From the NCBI RefSeq assembly GCF_046127645.1, contig NZ_CP175919.1: a DNA stretch of 64,000 nt; one strand, written 5' to 3'. The position numbers and the translations under genes were made by a program. Below, one piece after another: positions 1-8,605 of the stretch. Numbering within the stretch: position 1 is the stretch's first letter; every line of letters begins with the position of its first letter. The notes below the pieces were generated by a model. The model searched no databases and was not told the origin of the DNA. It saw nothing but the letters and a program-made list of their open reading frames with translations. The DNA comes from Clostridium_F caseinilyticum (GTDB taxonomy: Bacteria > Bacillota > Clostridia > Clostridiales > Clostridiaceae).

Positions 1-44
1 CATAGTTATATTTATTCAATAAGAAGTAATGGAGGTGACTATAA

Positions 45-1916
45 ATGAAAAAGTTATTTACAAGGATAGCTATATTTTTGTGCATAATATTAATTTGGGG
101 ACAATGTATAATTTTAAAAAATATTGTTTTCCCAAATGGAATAAGTCATAGAAATAATAGAACTCATTCAAATACATCAAATACTATTAGAGTTTCCGGA
201 AATTCTTCGAAAGAAGTAGGGATAAAGGTTACAGAAATATTGTTTCCCGCATTAAATACTGAAAGTAAGCCTAATGGATTAATTATTTATAAGGGAAATA
301 ATTGGAAAGATGTATTAGCTTTAATGCCTCTTGTAAAAAAATATAATAGCCCTATAATACCTTTTAATGAGAATGAGGAAGGTTCACTTTTAACTTACAT
401 AAATAAATTAAAACCTAAAGGAATTTCAAGTTTAAATAATGCGCAAGTACTTATTTATGGTAATAATATAAATACATTAAAAGATAATTTAGAAAAAAGA
501 AATATAAAAGTATTTAATATAAATTATAAAGACACAAATAGTGTTTTGCAGGAGGTTTATAAGAATGTTTTTTTAAATTCTAATAAATCTTATGGTTTTA
601 TAGTTTCAGATGAAGATCCATTAATGACTATTCCAGTTGCAACCTGGATGGTGCAAAATGGAGGAGTTCCATTGTATTTAAATAGTGAAAAGAAGCTTTA
701 TACTGCCTCAAAAAATATATTACCTAATATAAGTAAAATATATGTAATTGGAAAGAAAGATAATGCTAATAATGAATTTATTCAATCTTTAAAAGTACCT
801 GTAGAAAGAATATATGGATATAATGCCGAGAATTGTGCTATTAATTGTGCTAAATTTTATGATAGGGAAGAAGGTTTTGGATGGCATAGCAATAGAAGTA
901 GAAATGATAATAATCATAACTTTATACTATGTTCCAAAGAAGAACCATTAATTGCTTTAGTAGGAAGTCAACTTGCCCTTAAAGGAAAAATGGGACCAAT
1001 TCTTTGGACTGATAAGAATTATTTATCTTCATTAACAGAGAACTATCTTTGGAGAATGAAACCTAATTATTGGATGACCCCAACGGAAGGCCCATATAAC
1101 AATTTATGGATTATGGGAAATGAAAATATATTACCTTTTTCAATTCAAAGTAGAGCAGATTATATTTCAGAAATTCAAGATTATAAGACTATGGGAAATC
1201 AAGGTGTTAGTGGATTAGATAGTATTTCAATAATATTCAGTTTGATATCAATATTAGGTGCCCTATGGGTTTCACTTCATTTATATTTTAGAATGAAAAA
1301 TTTAAGCATATTAACAAAACTTATGTGGATACTTACAGTATTACTTTTAGGTCCTATAGGGATATGGTTTTATGTAATATCATATATAAATTCCCCATGG
1401 ATAAATATGAATGGGAAAATAATTTATCTTAGATCTTTATGGAAGCAAACTTCTGTGGCAACTTTATCTAGTTTAGCCTTTGGAGCTTCAAGTATTATTG
1501 CAGTCAATTATATATTAACTTATATAGGATCACCATTAATTCCTTTTTATGCTAGGTATGGTGTATATTTATTTGGTAATCCTATGATATTAAAAATGAT
1601 AATATCTTATTTAATAGCATTTTTATTAGATTTATTTGTTTTTACACCTACCATGTTAATAGAAATGAAGAGCATAAAATACAAAGATGCAGTAAAAGAA
1701 TCTTTGCTTTTAGTTTTTGTTTCTATAACAGCCATTTCAGTTGGAATGATGCTGAGTATATGGTGGCTTAATATGTCTTATTCCTCTATAATGCTTCATG
1801 AGAATAATATATTATGGTTTGGGTTCATGGCTTTATCAGTATTCATAGGATTTTTAATTGCATATATTCCTAATTGGATTTTAGTTAGAAATGGTAAAAA
1901 GATGGGTACTTTATAA
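45..1916 (+). CDS. Membrane protein with CWB2-like surface domain and C-terminal multi-span membrane domain
   Basis: 623 aa; GGAGGTG lies 8 nt before the ATG. An N-terminal membrane segment (about 8-30) is followed by an extracytoplasmic region (about 45-390) related to the next gene: both contain the pattern NTxRxxG, then PxxxxxxPN(A/G), as in cell-wall-binding repeat 2 (CWB2) proteins, where the repeat begins RxSGxDRYETA. Residues about 395-620 form six or so hydrophobic spans with WFYVISY and PTMLIEM, possibly DUF4396-like (not certain). A role in the cell envelope is inferred from domain type only. A degenerate copy of the TAAACAGA repeat begins directly after the stop codon. Confidence 0.7.
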   Translation: MKKLFTRIAIFLCIILIWGQCIILKNIVFPNGISHRNNRTHSNTSNTIRVSGNSSKEVGIKVTEILFPALNTESKPNGLIIYKGNNWKDVLALMPLVKKYNSPIIPFNENEEGSLLTYINKLKPKGISSLNNAQVLIYGNNINTLKDNLEKRNIKVFNINYKDTNSVLQEVYKNVFLNSNKSYGFIVSDEDPLMTIPVATWMVQNGGVPLYLNSEKKLYTASKNILPNISKIYVIGKKDNANNEFIQSLKVPVERIYGYNAENCAINCAKFYDREEGFGWHSNRSRNDNNHNFILCSKEEPLIALVGSQLALKGKMGPILWTDKNYLSSLTENYLWRMKPNYWMTPTEGPYNNLWIMGNENILPFSIQSRADYISEIQDYKTMGNQGVSGLDSISIIFSLISILGALWVSLHLYFRMKNLSILTKLMWILTVLLLGPIGIWFYVISYINSPWINMNGKIIYLRSLWKQTSVATLSSLAFGASSIIAVNYILTYIGSPLIPFYARYGVYLFGNPMILKMIISYLIAFLLDLFVFTPTMLIEMKSIKYKDAVKESLLLVFVSITAISVGMMLSIWWLNMSYSSIMLHENNILWFGFMALSVFIGFLIAYIPNWILVRNGKKMGTL

Positions 1917-2056
1917 TAAACAGAATTTGTAGTTTTAGATGAAGGTTTTTCTCTAATTAAAAAGTAAAAAGAATGATTATTGAAGAAACTAGCTACTCTC
2001 TACTCTTATTTTTAATAAGACGAGAGTATTAAAAATGAGGGAGTTATTAGATAAAA
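1917..2056 (+). repeat. TAAACAGA structured repeat, degenerate copy E
   Basis: The stretch begins TAAACAGA and ends GATAAAA, like the better copies at 57773-57911 and 59978-60115. In the second half the block around TACTCTC...GAGAGTA can form a hairpin and aligns with the corresponding arm of the copy at 62058. It is the most diverged of the five copies and fills the gap between two related surface-protein genes. Confidence 0.55.
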
Positions 2057-2086
2057 TATTTTTGTTACATGTAAAGAGGTGGTAGA

Positions 2087-3331
2087 GTGATTACAAATGA
2101 AGATTTAAACAATAGATATAAGATAGCTTTAACTATTATTTTTATAATTTCTTTATTTCTTATAGGTTTATTGTTTTTTTATAGGCCTAATTATAATAAA
2201 AATAAAGTTAGTATTAATGATAAAAGTAAAGTTAACATAAAAAATGAAAATAATTATCAAAGAATTACGGCAAATACAGTTAGAATAGAGGGAAGTGACT
2301 TATATGAAACATGTGCATCTATATCACAAATAATTTATCCTGCAACTTTTAGAGAAGACAGACCTAATGCAGTTATATTAGTTAGAAGCGACAAAATAGA
2401 GGATGCTATGTTATCTCCTAGAGTTTCTCATCATCCGATAAATGCTCCTATACTTTTTACTGAGAAAAATGCTATTCCAGAAAGTACTTTAAAGGAAATG
2501 GACAGATTAAATCCTAAAGGTTTATTTGTAGATGGTAATGTAAAAATTATATTAATAGGTGATATGGGGCAAGAAATAAAAAATATTTTAAACCAAAAAA
2601 ATTTAAAATATAGACATATAAAAGGAAAAAATATTTATGATTTAAGTCTCAATATTGATAATTATTTGGCTGCATTTCATGGAAATCATAAGGATGTGGT
2701 AATAATAGCTCCTAAAGAAAAACCTGAATATGCATTAGCACAAACTTCTTGGAATACTCATAATGGAGATGGATTCTTTTTTGTAGAAAAAAACAAAGTG
2801 CCAGAACCTGTTAAAAAAGCACTTAAAGCTAGATATGGAGGATCATATATATATTTATTAGGAGATAAAAATAATATATCTAATGCAGTTAAAAGAGAAC
2901 TTGCTAAGTATGGTCATGTAGAAAGAATATCTAATGAAGAAAATATATATAATCAAGCAGTTTCTTTTGCAAATTATAAGGATATAGGTAAAAATTTTTC
3001 ATGGTGGTTTAACAAAAAAGGTAGAGATTTTGGTTGGGGAATTACACAGCCAGGTCATAACTTTATATTTGTAAATCCTGATAATTGGCAAGTAGCAGTA
3101 GCTTCTTCTGTATTGTCGAATAAAGGAAAACATGGCCCCATGCTTTTAGTATATAAAAATTCTGTTCCTGAAAAGTTAAAAGATTATTTATATAATGTAA
3201 AGCCAAGTTATATTTCTTCACAGGAAAATAATAATAACCATGGATGGATAATAGGAAGTAATGATTATATTAGTGATATAAATCAAGTTATAATTGATAA
3301 TCTTTTAGAGGAAGAAAGGAGTAGTTTATAA
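2087..3331 (+). CDS. CWB2-like surface protein with N-terminal anchor
   Basis: 414 aa starting at GTG, with AGAGGTGG just upstream. One membrane segment (about 13-31) is followed by an extracytoplasmic domain that starts NTVRIEGSDLYETCASIS, close to the CWB2 repeat signature (RxSGxDRYETA). It is paralogous to the extracytoplasmic part of the gene at 45 but lacks the C-terminal multi-span domain. Repeated blocks of the type DA(M/L)...APILFTEK and YxLGD/IIGS suggest two or three CWB2-like units. The stop overlaps the next start (TAATG), so the two are probably translationally coupled. Wall association is inferred. Confidence 0.7.
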   Translation: MITNEDLNNRYKIALTIIFIISLFLIGLLFFYRPNYNKNKVSINDKSKVNIKNENNYQRITANTVRIEGSDLYETCASISQIIYPATFREDRPNAVILVRSDKIEDAMLSPRVSHHPINAPILFTEKNAIPESTLKEMDRLNPKGLFVDGNVKIILIGDMGQEIKNILNQKNLKYRHIKGKNIYDLSLNIDNYLAAFHGNHKDVVIIAPKEKPEYALAQTSWNTHNGDGFFFVEKNKVPEPVKKALKARYGGSYIYLLGDKNNISNAVKRELAKYGHVERISNEENIYNQAVSFANYKDIGKNFSWWFNKKGRDFGWGITQPGHNFIFVNPDNWQVAVASSVLSNKGKHGPMLLVYKNSVPEKLKDYLYNVKPSYISSQENNNNHGWIIGSNDYISDINQVIIDNLLEEERSSL

Positions 3332-3882
3332 TGATGCAACATACTGACTTTCAACAAGAAATGCAAGAACAGATGCAGCAACAAATGAAACAAAGGCTTG
3401 AAAATCTTCCTAGGTTTACTTATAAAGTTACAAGATTTTTTAAAAATAAAAGTGATTTACAACAAGCTATTGATGATTTAAATAATGGAGGAATCCCAAA
3501 TCTCAATAGCAAGAAACTTTCAAATAATTATATAGATGAAATATATGAAATATGTTTTTTATTTAAAATTGAGGGAAAAAAGATCTTAAAAGCAGCAATA
3601 TACGGAGCATTATTAGGTGGAATATTAGGATTACTACAAGGAATTGGATTTTTATCTTTTCCTATATTAAACCCTATTTCAGCAGGAGGAATGATAGTTT
3701 CAACTTTAACATTTTCATTGATTATATCTACAATATGTGCTGCTTTTACAGCTATAGTCTTACTTTTTAGACCTATAAAAAAAGTGGATTCATCCTTTTA
3801 TATGCTTACAGTTTATTCAGATTATGAAAATAAGCAAAATATAGAGGATATATTAAATAAACATGTAACCTTTGAAATATGA
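3331..3882 (+). CDS. Small two-span membrane protein with Gln-rich N terminus
   Basis: 183 aa. The first 22 residues are dominated by Q, M and E. A soluble part (about 28-85) contains a pattern like the general-stress YflT type (FKNKSDLQQAIDDL), then two hydrophobic, Gly-rich spans (about 88-110 and 118-145) and a short soluble tail. It overlaps the preceding stop by one base and so belongs to the same transcript as the wall-binding protein. Function unknown; the YflT resemblance is only suggestive. Confidence 0.6.
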   Translation: MMQHTDFQQEMQEQMQQQMKQRLENLPRFTYKVTRFFKNKSDLQQAIDDLNNGGIPNLNSKKLSNNYIDEIYEICFLFKIEGKKILKAAIYGALLGGILGLLQGIGFLSFPILNPISAGGMIVSTLTFSLIISTICAAFTAIVLLFRPIKKVDSSFYMLTVYSDYENKQNIEDILNKHVTFEI

Positions 3883-3935
3883 TTTTGTTATGTGTATTTA
3901 AATTATAGATTAAAAAAATTGCATAATTCATTTTT

Positions 3936-3998
3936 AAATAAAATAAAACACTATCAAATTAGATTCTTTACAAAGATTGATAGTGTTTTATTTTATTA
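3936..3998. terminator. Bidirectional intrinsic terminator
   Basis: A 22-bp arm (3936-3957) pairs with 3977-3998, with only the outermost base mismatched. The A-rich and T-rich edges allow it to end both the plus-strand operon and the minus-strand DUF1657 gene. Confidence 0.85.
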
Positions 3999-4028
3999 AA
4001 CTTTAATTACTGTTTTAAATCTACATTA

Positions 4029-4301
4029 TTATTGTTGATTCTGTTGTTGTTGCTGTTCTTGCATTTGAATTTGTTGCTGAATTTGCTGTTGTTGTTGTTC
4101 AGGCTGATATTGAGGTTCTTCGCTCATAACATAATTAATTCTACTTTGAAGCATATTTTCGCACATCTTTACATTTTCAGCTATTTGATTAAACATTTGT
4201 TTTGCATTAGGATCATCTGTATCCATAGAAAAAGTTCTACAATTAGATTCAGTGCTTTTTAACATTTCCATTGTTTGATTAAGTTTATTAATAACAGTCA
4301 T
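4029..4301 (-). CDS. DUF1657 family protein with poly-Gln tail
   Basis: 90 aa. Residues 1-65 match the DUF1657 family (MTVxxKLxQTxxxLKS, DTxDxxAKQMFxxxAE, SRINYVxxEEPQY). DUF1657 genes in spore formers are often next to spoVA genes; here no spoVA gene is adjacent. The last 25 residues are almost entirely glutamine with a few I, M and E, a low-complexity tail beyond the usual family length. A GGAGGT site precedes the ATG. The plus-strand frame over the same bases is a by-product of the CAA/CAG tract. Confidence 0.85.
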   Translation of the reverse strand: MTVINKLNQTMEMLKSTESNCRTFSMDTDDPNAKQMFNQIAENVKMCENMLQSRINYVMSEEPQYQPEQQQQQIQQQIQMQEQQQQQNQQ

Positions 4302-4677
4302 TCATAATACCTCCAACATTTATAATTCATTACTTAGTATTTCATAATGTAAATAAATTTATACTAATTAGTAAAGTATACTTATTTTGTAAAAGCTCAT
4401 AATTTAAATATAAAAAATAAAAAGAACTAATCCATAATACTAAAATATAAAATAAATAACGAACTTTTAAATAAATTTATAAATGAATAAATATTGAGTT
4501 AACATTTAATATAAAATGGATTAAATGTTAACTTTTTTATTAGCTTTATTGAAGTTTAAAAAGTAATATGGTAATATTTAAATATAATAATAGATAATTA
4601 TTATTTGGTAATAATAGTTAAATATATAAAGCTATAATAAATAATTTTTAATTTTACAAATAGATGGAGGAATTGTT
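4302..4677. other. Divergent intergenic region with an orphan terminator
   Basis: 376 bp without a gene, between the minus-strand DUF1657 gene and the first chemoreceptor. It is very AT-rich. The only clear structure is the terminator hairpin at 4497-4539, which belongs to neither flanking gene. Promoters for both genes must lie here but I cannot assign them with confidence. Confidence 0.5.
4497..4539 (+). terminator. Orphan intrinsic terminator
   Basis: Perfect 14-bp stem (AGTTAACATTTAAT at 4497-4510 with its complement at 4520-4533) followed by a T tract. There is no plus-strand gene upstream of it within 600 bp and it stands 140 bp before the chemoreceptor, so it ends either a small RNA or a chemoreceptor leader. 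Confidence 0.7.
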
Positions 4678-6396
4678 ATGAAAAATTTAAAGATTAGAAG
4701 TAAAATACTTATTATGAGTACGGTCATGTTAATATTTACAATGATTGTAGGGATAACAGGGTACTATTTTAATACTAAATCTAATAAATCTATTAAAAAA
4801 TTATATGAGGACAACCTTATTAGTGTAAAAGCATTAAACGATGCAAGAGCTCAAGCAAGAGGGGCAGAAGCAGATATTTCTAGAATTATTATCTTATCTA
4901 AGAATATAAAGTCTCAAGAAAACTTAAAGGCAGATATTAATAAAAGAGTAGAAAATTTTAATAAAGATATTGAGGAATTTAAAAAAGTAGGACTTAATAC
5001 TGAAAAGGAAAAGGAACTTTTAGATTATATGGAAAAAAATTTAAATGAATTTAGGGAAAAAAGAGAAGAAGTATTTAATATGGCTAGAGAAGGGAAAATG
5101 GATTTAGCTGCCCAAAAGTTTAGTGAATTAAATGAGGTAAATGAGAATTATCAAACAGCTCTTATAGAATTGTCAGATTTAAATGTTAAAGAGGCTGAGC
5201 AATTTAAGATTCAAAATGATAAATCAAATTCTTTCTCAAATAAGTTTATAACAATAATTTTAAGTTTAAGTATTATTATAGCTATAGTAACTACTAGTAT
5301 AATATCTAAATCTATAATTAATCCATTAAAAGAATCAGTACAATACTTAGATAAATTAGCTACAGGAAATTTTACAGAAAAGGTTTCAAATAAACTTTTA
5401 AATAGAAAAGATGAAGTTGGTCAATTAACTAATGCAGTTAACAAAATGTATGAATCTATAAAAAATATAATAAGTGATGTTTTAACGGAGATGGGAAACT
5501 CAAATAATGTAGTTAATAATATAGATGAAAACATTAATGACTTAGATAAGAGAATACAAGAAAGTTCAATAGCTACAGAAGAATTATCTGCTAGCATGGA
5601 GGAAACAGGAGCTTCAGCAGAGGAAATGAGTGCAACTTCAGAAGAAATAGAAAAGGCAGTAGAAAATATAGCTTTAAAAGCAGAAGAAGGTGCAAGTAGT
5701 GCAGGTAAAATATTAACTAAAGTTGAGGAATTAAAATCTAATGCTATAGAATTACAAAAAAATGCAAATAAGGTTAAAGTTAATATAGATAAATCAACTA
5801 AAGATGCTATAGAAAAATCTAAAACTATAGAAGAAATAAATATATTATCTGAAGCTATACTTGAAATAACTTCTCAAACAAATTTATTAGCTTTAAATGC
5901 AGCTATTGAAGCTGCAAGAGCAGGAGAATCTGGTAAAGGGTTTGCAGTAGTAGCTGAAGAAATAAGGAAATTAGCAGAACAATCAAGTCAAACTGTAGTG
6001 AGAATACAAGATACTACAAAGAAAGTATTGAAAGCTGTGGAGGAGCTTAAAAAAAATTCAAGTAATGCATTAAACTTTATAGATAGTTATATAGTAAAAG
6101 CTCATCAAGATACAGTAAAAGTTTTTGATTCTTATAGTAAGGATGCTACCTATTATAATGACATATCTAATGATTTAAGTGCTACATCAGAAGAATTATT
6201 AGCTTCTATAAAAAACATAGTAGAAGTAATTAATAATGTAGCAGGTGCTGCTAATGAGGGAGCTAGAGATACCACTAATATAGCTCAAAACAATGAGAAA
6301 ATTGTAATAGCTAGTGAAGATATAGTTAAATCTACAGATTTATTAAAAAACAGTTCCGGAAAACTAATAAATTCTGTTAAAAAATTTAAAATTTAA
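4678..6396 (+). CDS. Methyl-accepting chemotaxis protein
   Basis: 572 aa. TM1 about 10-30, an extracytoplasmic four-helix-bundle sensor (4HB_MCP type) about 31-189, TM2 about 190-210, HAMP about 211-263 and a long cytoplasmic signalling coiled coil to the end. The conserved hairpin tip (TSQTNLLALNAAIEAARAGE) lies at about 398-417. A GGAGG site precedes the ATG. It sits in tandem with a paralogue of the same layout and length, evidence of local duplication. Ligand unknown; signalling would go through CheA/CheW encoded elsewhere. Confidence 0.95.
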   Translation: MKNLKIRSKILIMSTVMLIFTMIVGITGYYFNTKSNKSIKKLYEDNLISVKALNDARAQARGAEADISRIIILSKNIKSQENLKADINKRVENFNKDIEEFKKVGLNTEKEKELLDYMEKNLNEFREKREEVFNMAREGKMDLAAQKFSELNEVNENYQTALIELSDLNVKEAEQFKIQNDKSNSFSNKFITIILSLSIIIAIVTTSIISKSIINPLKESVQYLDKLATGNFTEKVSNKLLNRKDEVGQLTNAVNKMYESIKNIISDVLTEMGNSNNVVNNIDENINDLDKRIQESSIATEELSASMEETGASAEEMSATSEEIEKAVENIALKAEEGASSAGKILTKVEELKSNAIELQKNANKVKVNIDKSTKDAIEKSKTIEEINILSEAILEITSQTNLLALNAAIEAARAGESGKGFAVVAEEIRKLAEQSSQTVVRIQDTTKKVLKAVEELKKNSSNALNFIDSYIVKAHQDTVKVFDSYSKDATYYNDISNDLSATSEELLASIKNIVEVINNVAGAANEGARDTTNIAQNNEKIVIASEDIVKSTDLLKNSSGKLINSVKKFKI

Positions 6397-6421
6397 TAAA
6401 TGCATATTTTATTATTTATAG

Positions 6422-6472
6422 AGAAGAGGATGTATGAAAATATATTTCATTTTCAGAGGACCTCTTCTTTTT
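6422..6472 (+). terminator. Intrinsic terminator between the two chemoreceptors
   Basis: AGAAGAGG (6422-6429) pairs with CCTCTTCT (6461-6468), with an inner ATGAAA/TTTCAT hairpin, followed by a T tract. It separates the two chemoreceptor genes into different transcripts. Confidence 0.75.
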
Positions 6473-6603
6473 AGTTTTATATGTTAAAAAACAAGAATAA
6501 ACTAAATAGTTATCAACAAATTAAAACTGATGTATAAAATAGTAATATAATAGAATTTTTATATCTTGAGGTTTAATTTCTTAACTAAAAGAGGGGGAAA
6601 GAT

Positions 6604-8319
6604 ATGGACAACCAAAAGATAAAAGATAAAATGATGATGATAACTATTATTTTTATAGTATTTGTTTCTATTTGTGGATTCACAGGAGCCTATTTTAATA
6701 AAAAATCTAATGTAAATATTAAAGAATTATATGAAAACAGCTTAGTTACTTCAGACCTATTAAATGATAGTAGGACTCAATCAAGGATCATAGAGCTTGA
6801 TACGGCTAAAATAATATTAGAAAGTAAAGATAGCAAAAATATAGAAGAACTAAAAAAACAAATATATGAAGCAGAAAGTGTGTTTAATGAAAATATTAAA
6901 ATATATAAATCTATGAAATTAGAACCAAAAGAAAAGGAATTGATAAGTTCTATTGAGGAAAAGTTATCAAATCTTAGAGATGATAGAAATAATATAATAA
7001 AATTATCCCAAGAAGAAAAGCCGGAAGAAACATTAAAAAAATTAAATTATATAACCCCTGCTATTAATGATTATCAGAAGGATATTTTAGAATTAGTGCA
7101 ATATAATAAAAAACAGGCTAATAATTTTATGAAAGAAAGTGATATGTTCTTTAAAAAATCTAGAATAATTGTAATATGCATAATTGTTTTTAGTATTGTT
7201 ATAGGGATAACCTTAGTCACTTTAATATCAAAAAATTTACAAAAATCTGTGAAAGAATTAATAAAGTATCTTGATAAATTATCTAAAGGAGATTTTAGAA
7301 AGTCTATTCCAGATAATCTTCTAAATAGAAAGGATGAGGTAGGAGAAATATCTAATTCTCTAAGTAAAGTGTATGAAAATATACTATATATAGAAAAAAA
7401 CACATTTAAGGAGATGGACAAGTCTATAGAATTTATAGAGAGTATTACTAGTAGTATTAAGAAGCTAAATTTTAAAATTCAAAATACTTTTGCAGCTACA
7501 GAGCAATTGTCAGCATCTATGGAAGAAACCGGGGCATCTACAGAGGAGATGAATGCAACCTCAGGAGAAATAGGTATGGAAATTGAGAAAATATCAAGTA
7601 ATGCTTTATCTATAGATGAAAATTCAGAAAAAATATTGGAAAAGTCTGAGAAATTAAAGGAAGGTTTTTTAGAATCTAAAAAACAGGTCAGATATATGAA
7701 AGAAAATATAGATGAAGATATGAAAAAAGCTATAGATAAGTCTAAAGTTATAGATGAAATAGATGTTTTATCAGAAACTATATTAGGAATAACCTCACAA
7801 ACTAATCTCTTAGCCTTAAATGCTGCTATTGAAGCAGCTAGAGCAGGAGAGGCGGGAAAGGGATTTGCAGTAGTAGCAGAGGAAATAAAAAAATTAGCAG
7901 AGGAGTCTAACAAAGCTACTATAGAAATACAGAATGTAACTAAAATTGTTGTAGAAGCAGTGAAAAATTTAAAAGAGAATTCTGAAAGGTTAATGGAATT
8001 TGTGGATGAATATATAAGAAAAGCTTATGATGAAATGGAAAATTTGAGTGATGAATATAAAAAGGACGCTTATTATTATAGAGACTTTTGTAATAAATTA
8101 AGTGATACTACAGAACAGTTACTTCAATCTACAAAAAATTTTGAAGAAGTGATAAATAATGTAACCAAGGCTACTAATGAAGGTGTTGAAGGTATTACTA
8201 ATGTAGCAGAAAATTCAGAAGAAATAGCTAGTTTTACAGAAATAATCCTTAAAAATACTAATGATTTAAATAGAAGTTTAGATAGATTAACAGCTTGTGC
8301 TGAAAAATTTAAAATATAG
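6604..8319 (+). CDS. Methyl-accepting chemotaxis protein (paralogue)
   Basis: 571 aa with the same layout as the gene before it: TM1 about 9-29, 4HB-type sensor, TM2 about 188-208, HAMP about 210-262, signalling domain with the hairpin tip at about 396-415. The ligand domain is much more diverged between the two copies than the signalling tip, the usual pattern after duplication and change of ligand. A GAGGGGG site precedes the ATG and the gene has its own terminator. Confidence 0.95.
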   Translation: MDNQKIKDKMMMITIIFIVFVSICGFTGAYFNKKSNVNIKELYENSLVTSDLLNDSRTQSRIIELDTAKIILESKDSKNIEELKKQIYEAESVFNENIKIYKSMKLEPKEKELISSIEEKLSNLRDDRNNIIKLSQEEKPEETLKKLNYITPAINDYQKDILELVQYNKKQANNFMKESDMFFKKSRIIVICIIVFSIVIGITLVTLISKNLQKSVKELIKYLDKLSKGDFRKSIPDNLLNRKDEVGEISNSLSKVYENILYIEKNTFKEMDKSIEFIESITSSIKKLNFKIQNTFAATEQLSASMEETGASTEEMNATSGEIGMEIEKISSNALSIDENSEKILEKSEKLKEGFLESKKQVRYMKENIDEDMKKAIDKSKVIDEIDVLSETILGITSQTNLLALNAAIEAARAGEAGKGFAVVAEEIKKLAEESNKATIEIQNVTKIVVEAVKNLKENSERLMEFVDEYIRKAYDEMENLSDEYKKDAYYYRDFCNKLSDTTEQLLQSTKNFEEVINNVTKATNEGVEGITNVAENSEEIASFTEIILKNTNDLNRSLDRLTACAEKFKI

Positions 8320-8321
8320 TA

Positions 8322-8362
8322 AGATATAGATGACTTTTTCTAAAAAGGTCATCTATCTTTTA
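8322..8362 (+). terminator. Intrinsic terminator after second chemoreceptor
   Basis: ATAGATGA(C)TTTTT and AAAAAGGTCATCTAT form a long stem followed by CTTTTA, directly after the stop codon. Confidence 0.75.
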
Positions 8363-8430
8363 ATAGGATAAACAATAAGTGTATAATAGTTCATTCTATA
8401 CTATTTATAGTAGTTTTTTAATAATTTTGT

Positions 8431-8496
8431 TTTTCTCAATATGAGAAAATATGAATAAATTATCAAAATGATACAATACTTTTTCTCAAAATGACA
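8431..8496 (+). promoter_or_regulatory. Array of three TCA-N3-TGA operator-like sites (candidate enhancer)
   Basis: Site 1, 8431-8449, is a perfect 8+3+8 palindrome (TTTTCTCA-ATA-TGAGAAAA). Site 2, 8461-8473, is TATCA-AAA-TGATA. Site 3, from 8481, repeats TTTTCTCA-AAA-TGA with a weaker right arm. The centres at 8440, 8467 and 8490 lie about 73-123 bp upstream of the start predicted from the sigma-54 promoter, where bacterial enhancer-binding proteins usually bind. The regulator is not in this window. Confidence 0.6.
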
Positions 8497-8535
8497 CAAA
8501 AGCTTAAAATCTAACAGGATTTGATACTTTACCCA

Positions 8536-8552
8536 TTGGCATGAATTTTGCT
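8536..8552 (+). promoter_or_regulatory. Sigma-54 (-24/-12) promoter
   Basis: TTGGCATGAATTTTGCT matches the sigma-54 consensus TGGCAYR-N4-TTGCW, with GG at 8538-8539 and GC at 8550-8551 separated by exactly 10 bases. Predicted transcription start near 8563, about 43 nt before the first gene of the importer operon. Confidence 0.8.
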
Positions 8553-8605
8553 CATTAATATATGTGTGCATAAAATATATTAATTTTAGGAGGAAGGAAG
8601 GCAAC

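Noticed and set aside
4032..4262. Plus-strand frame rich in Leu over the DUF1657 gene
   Set aside because: It is the antisense of the Gln-rich minus-strand gene; no ribosome binding site and no family resemblance.
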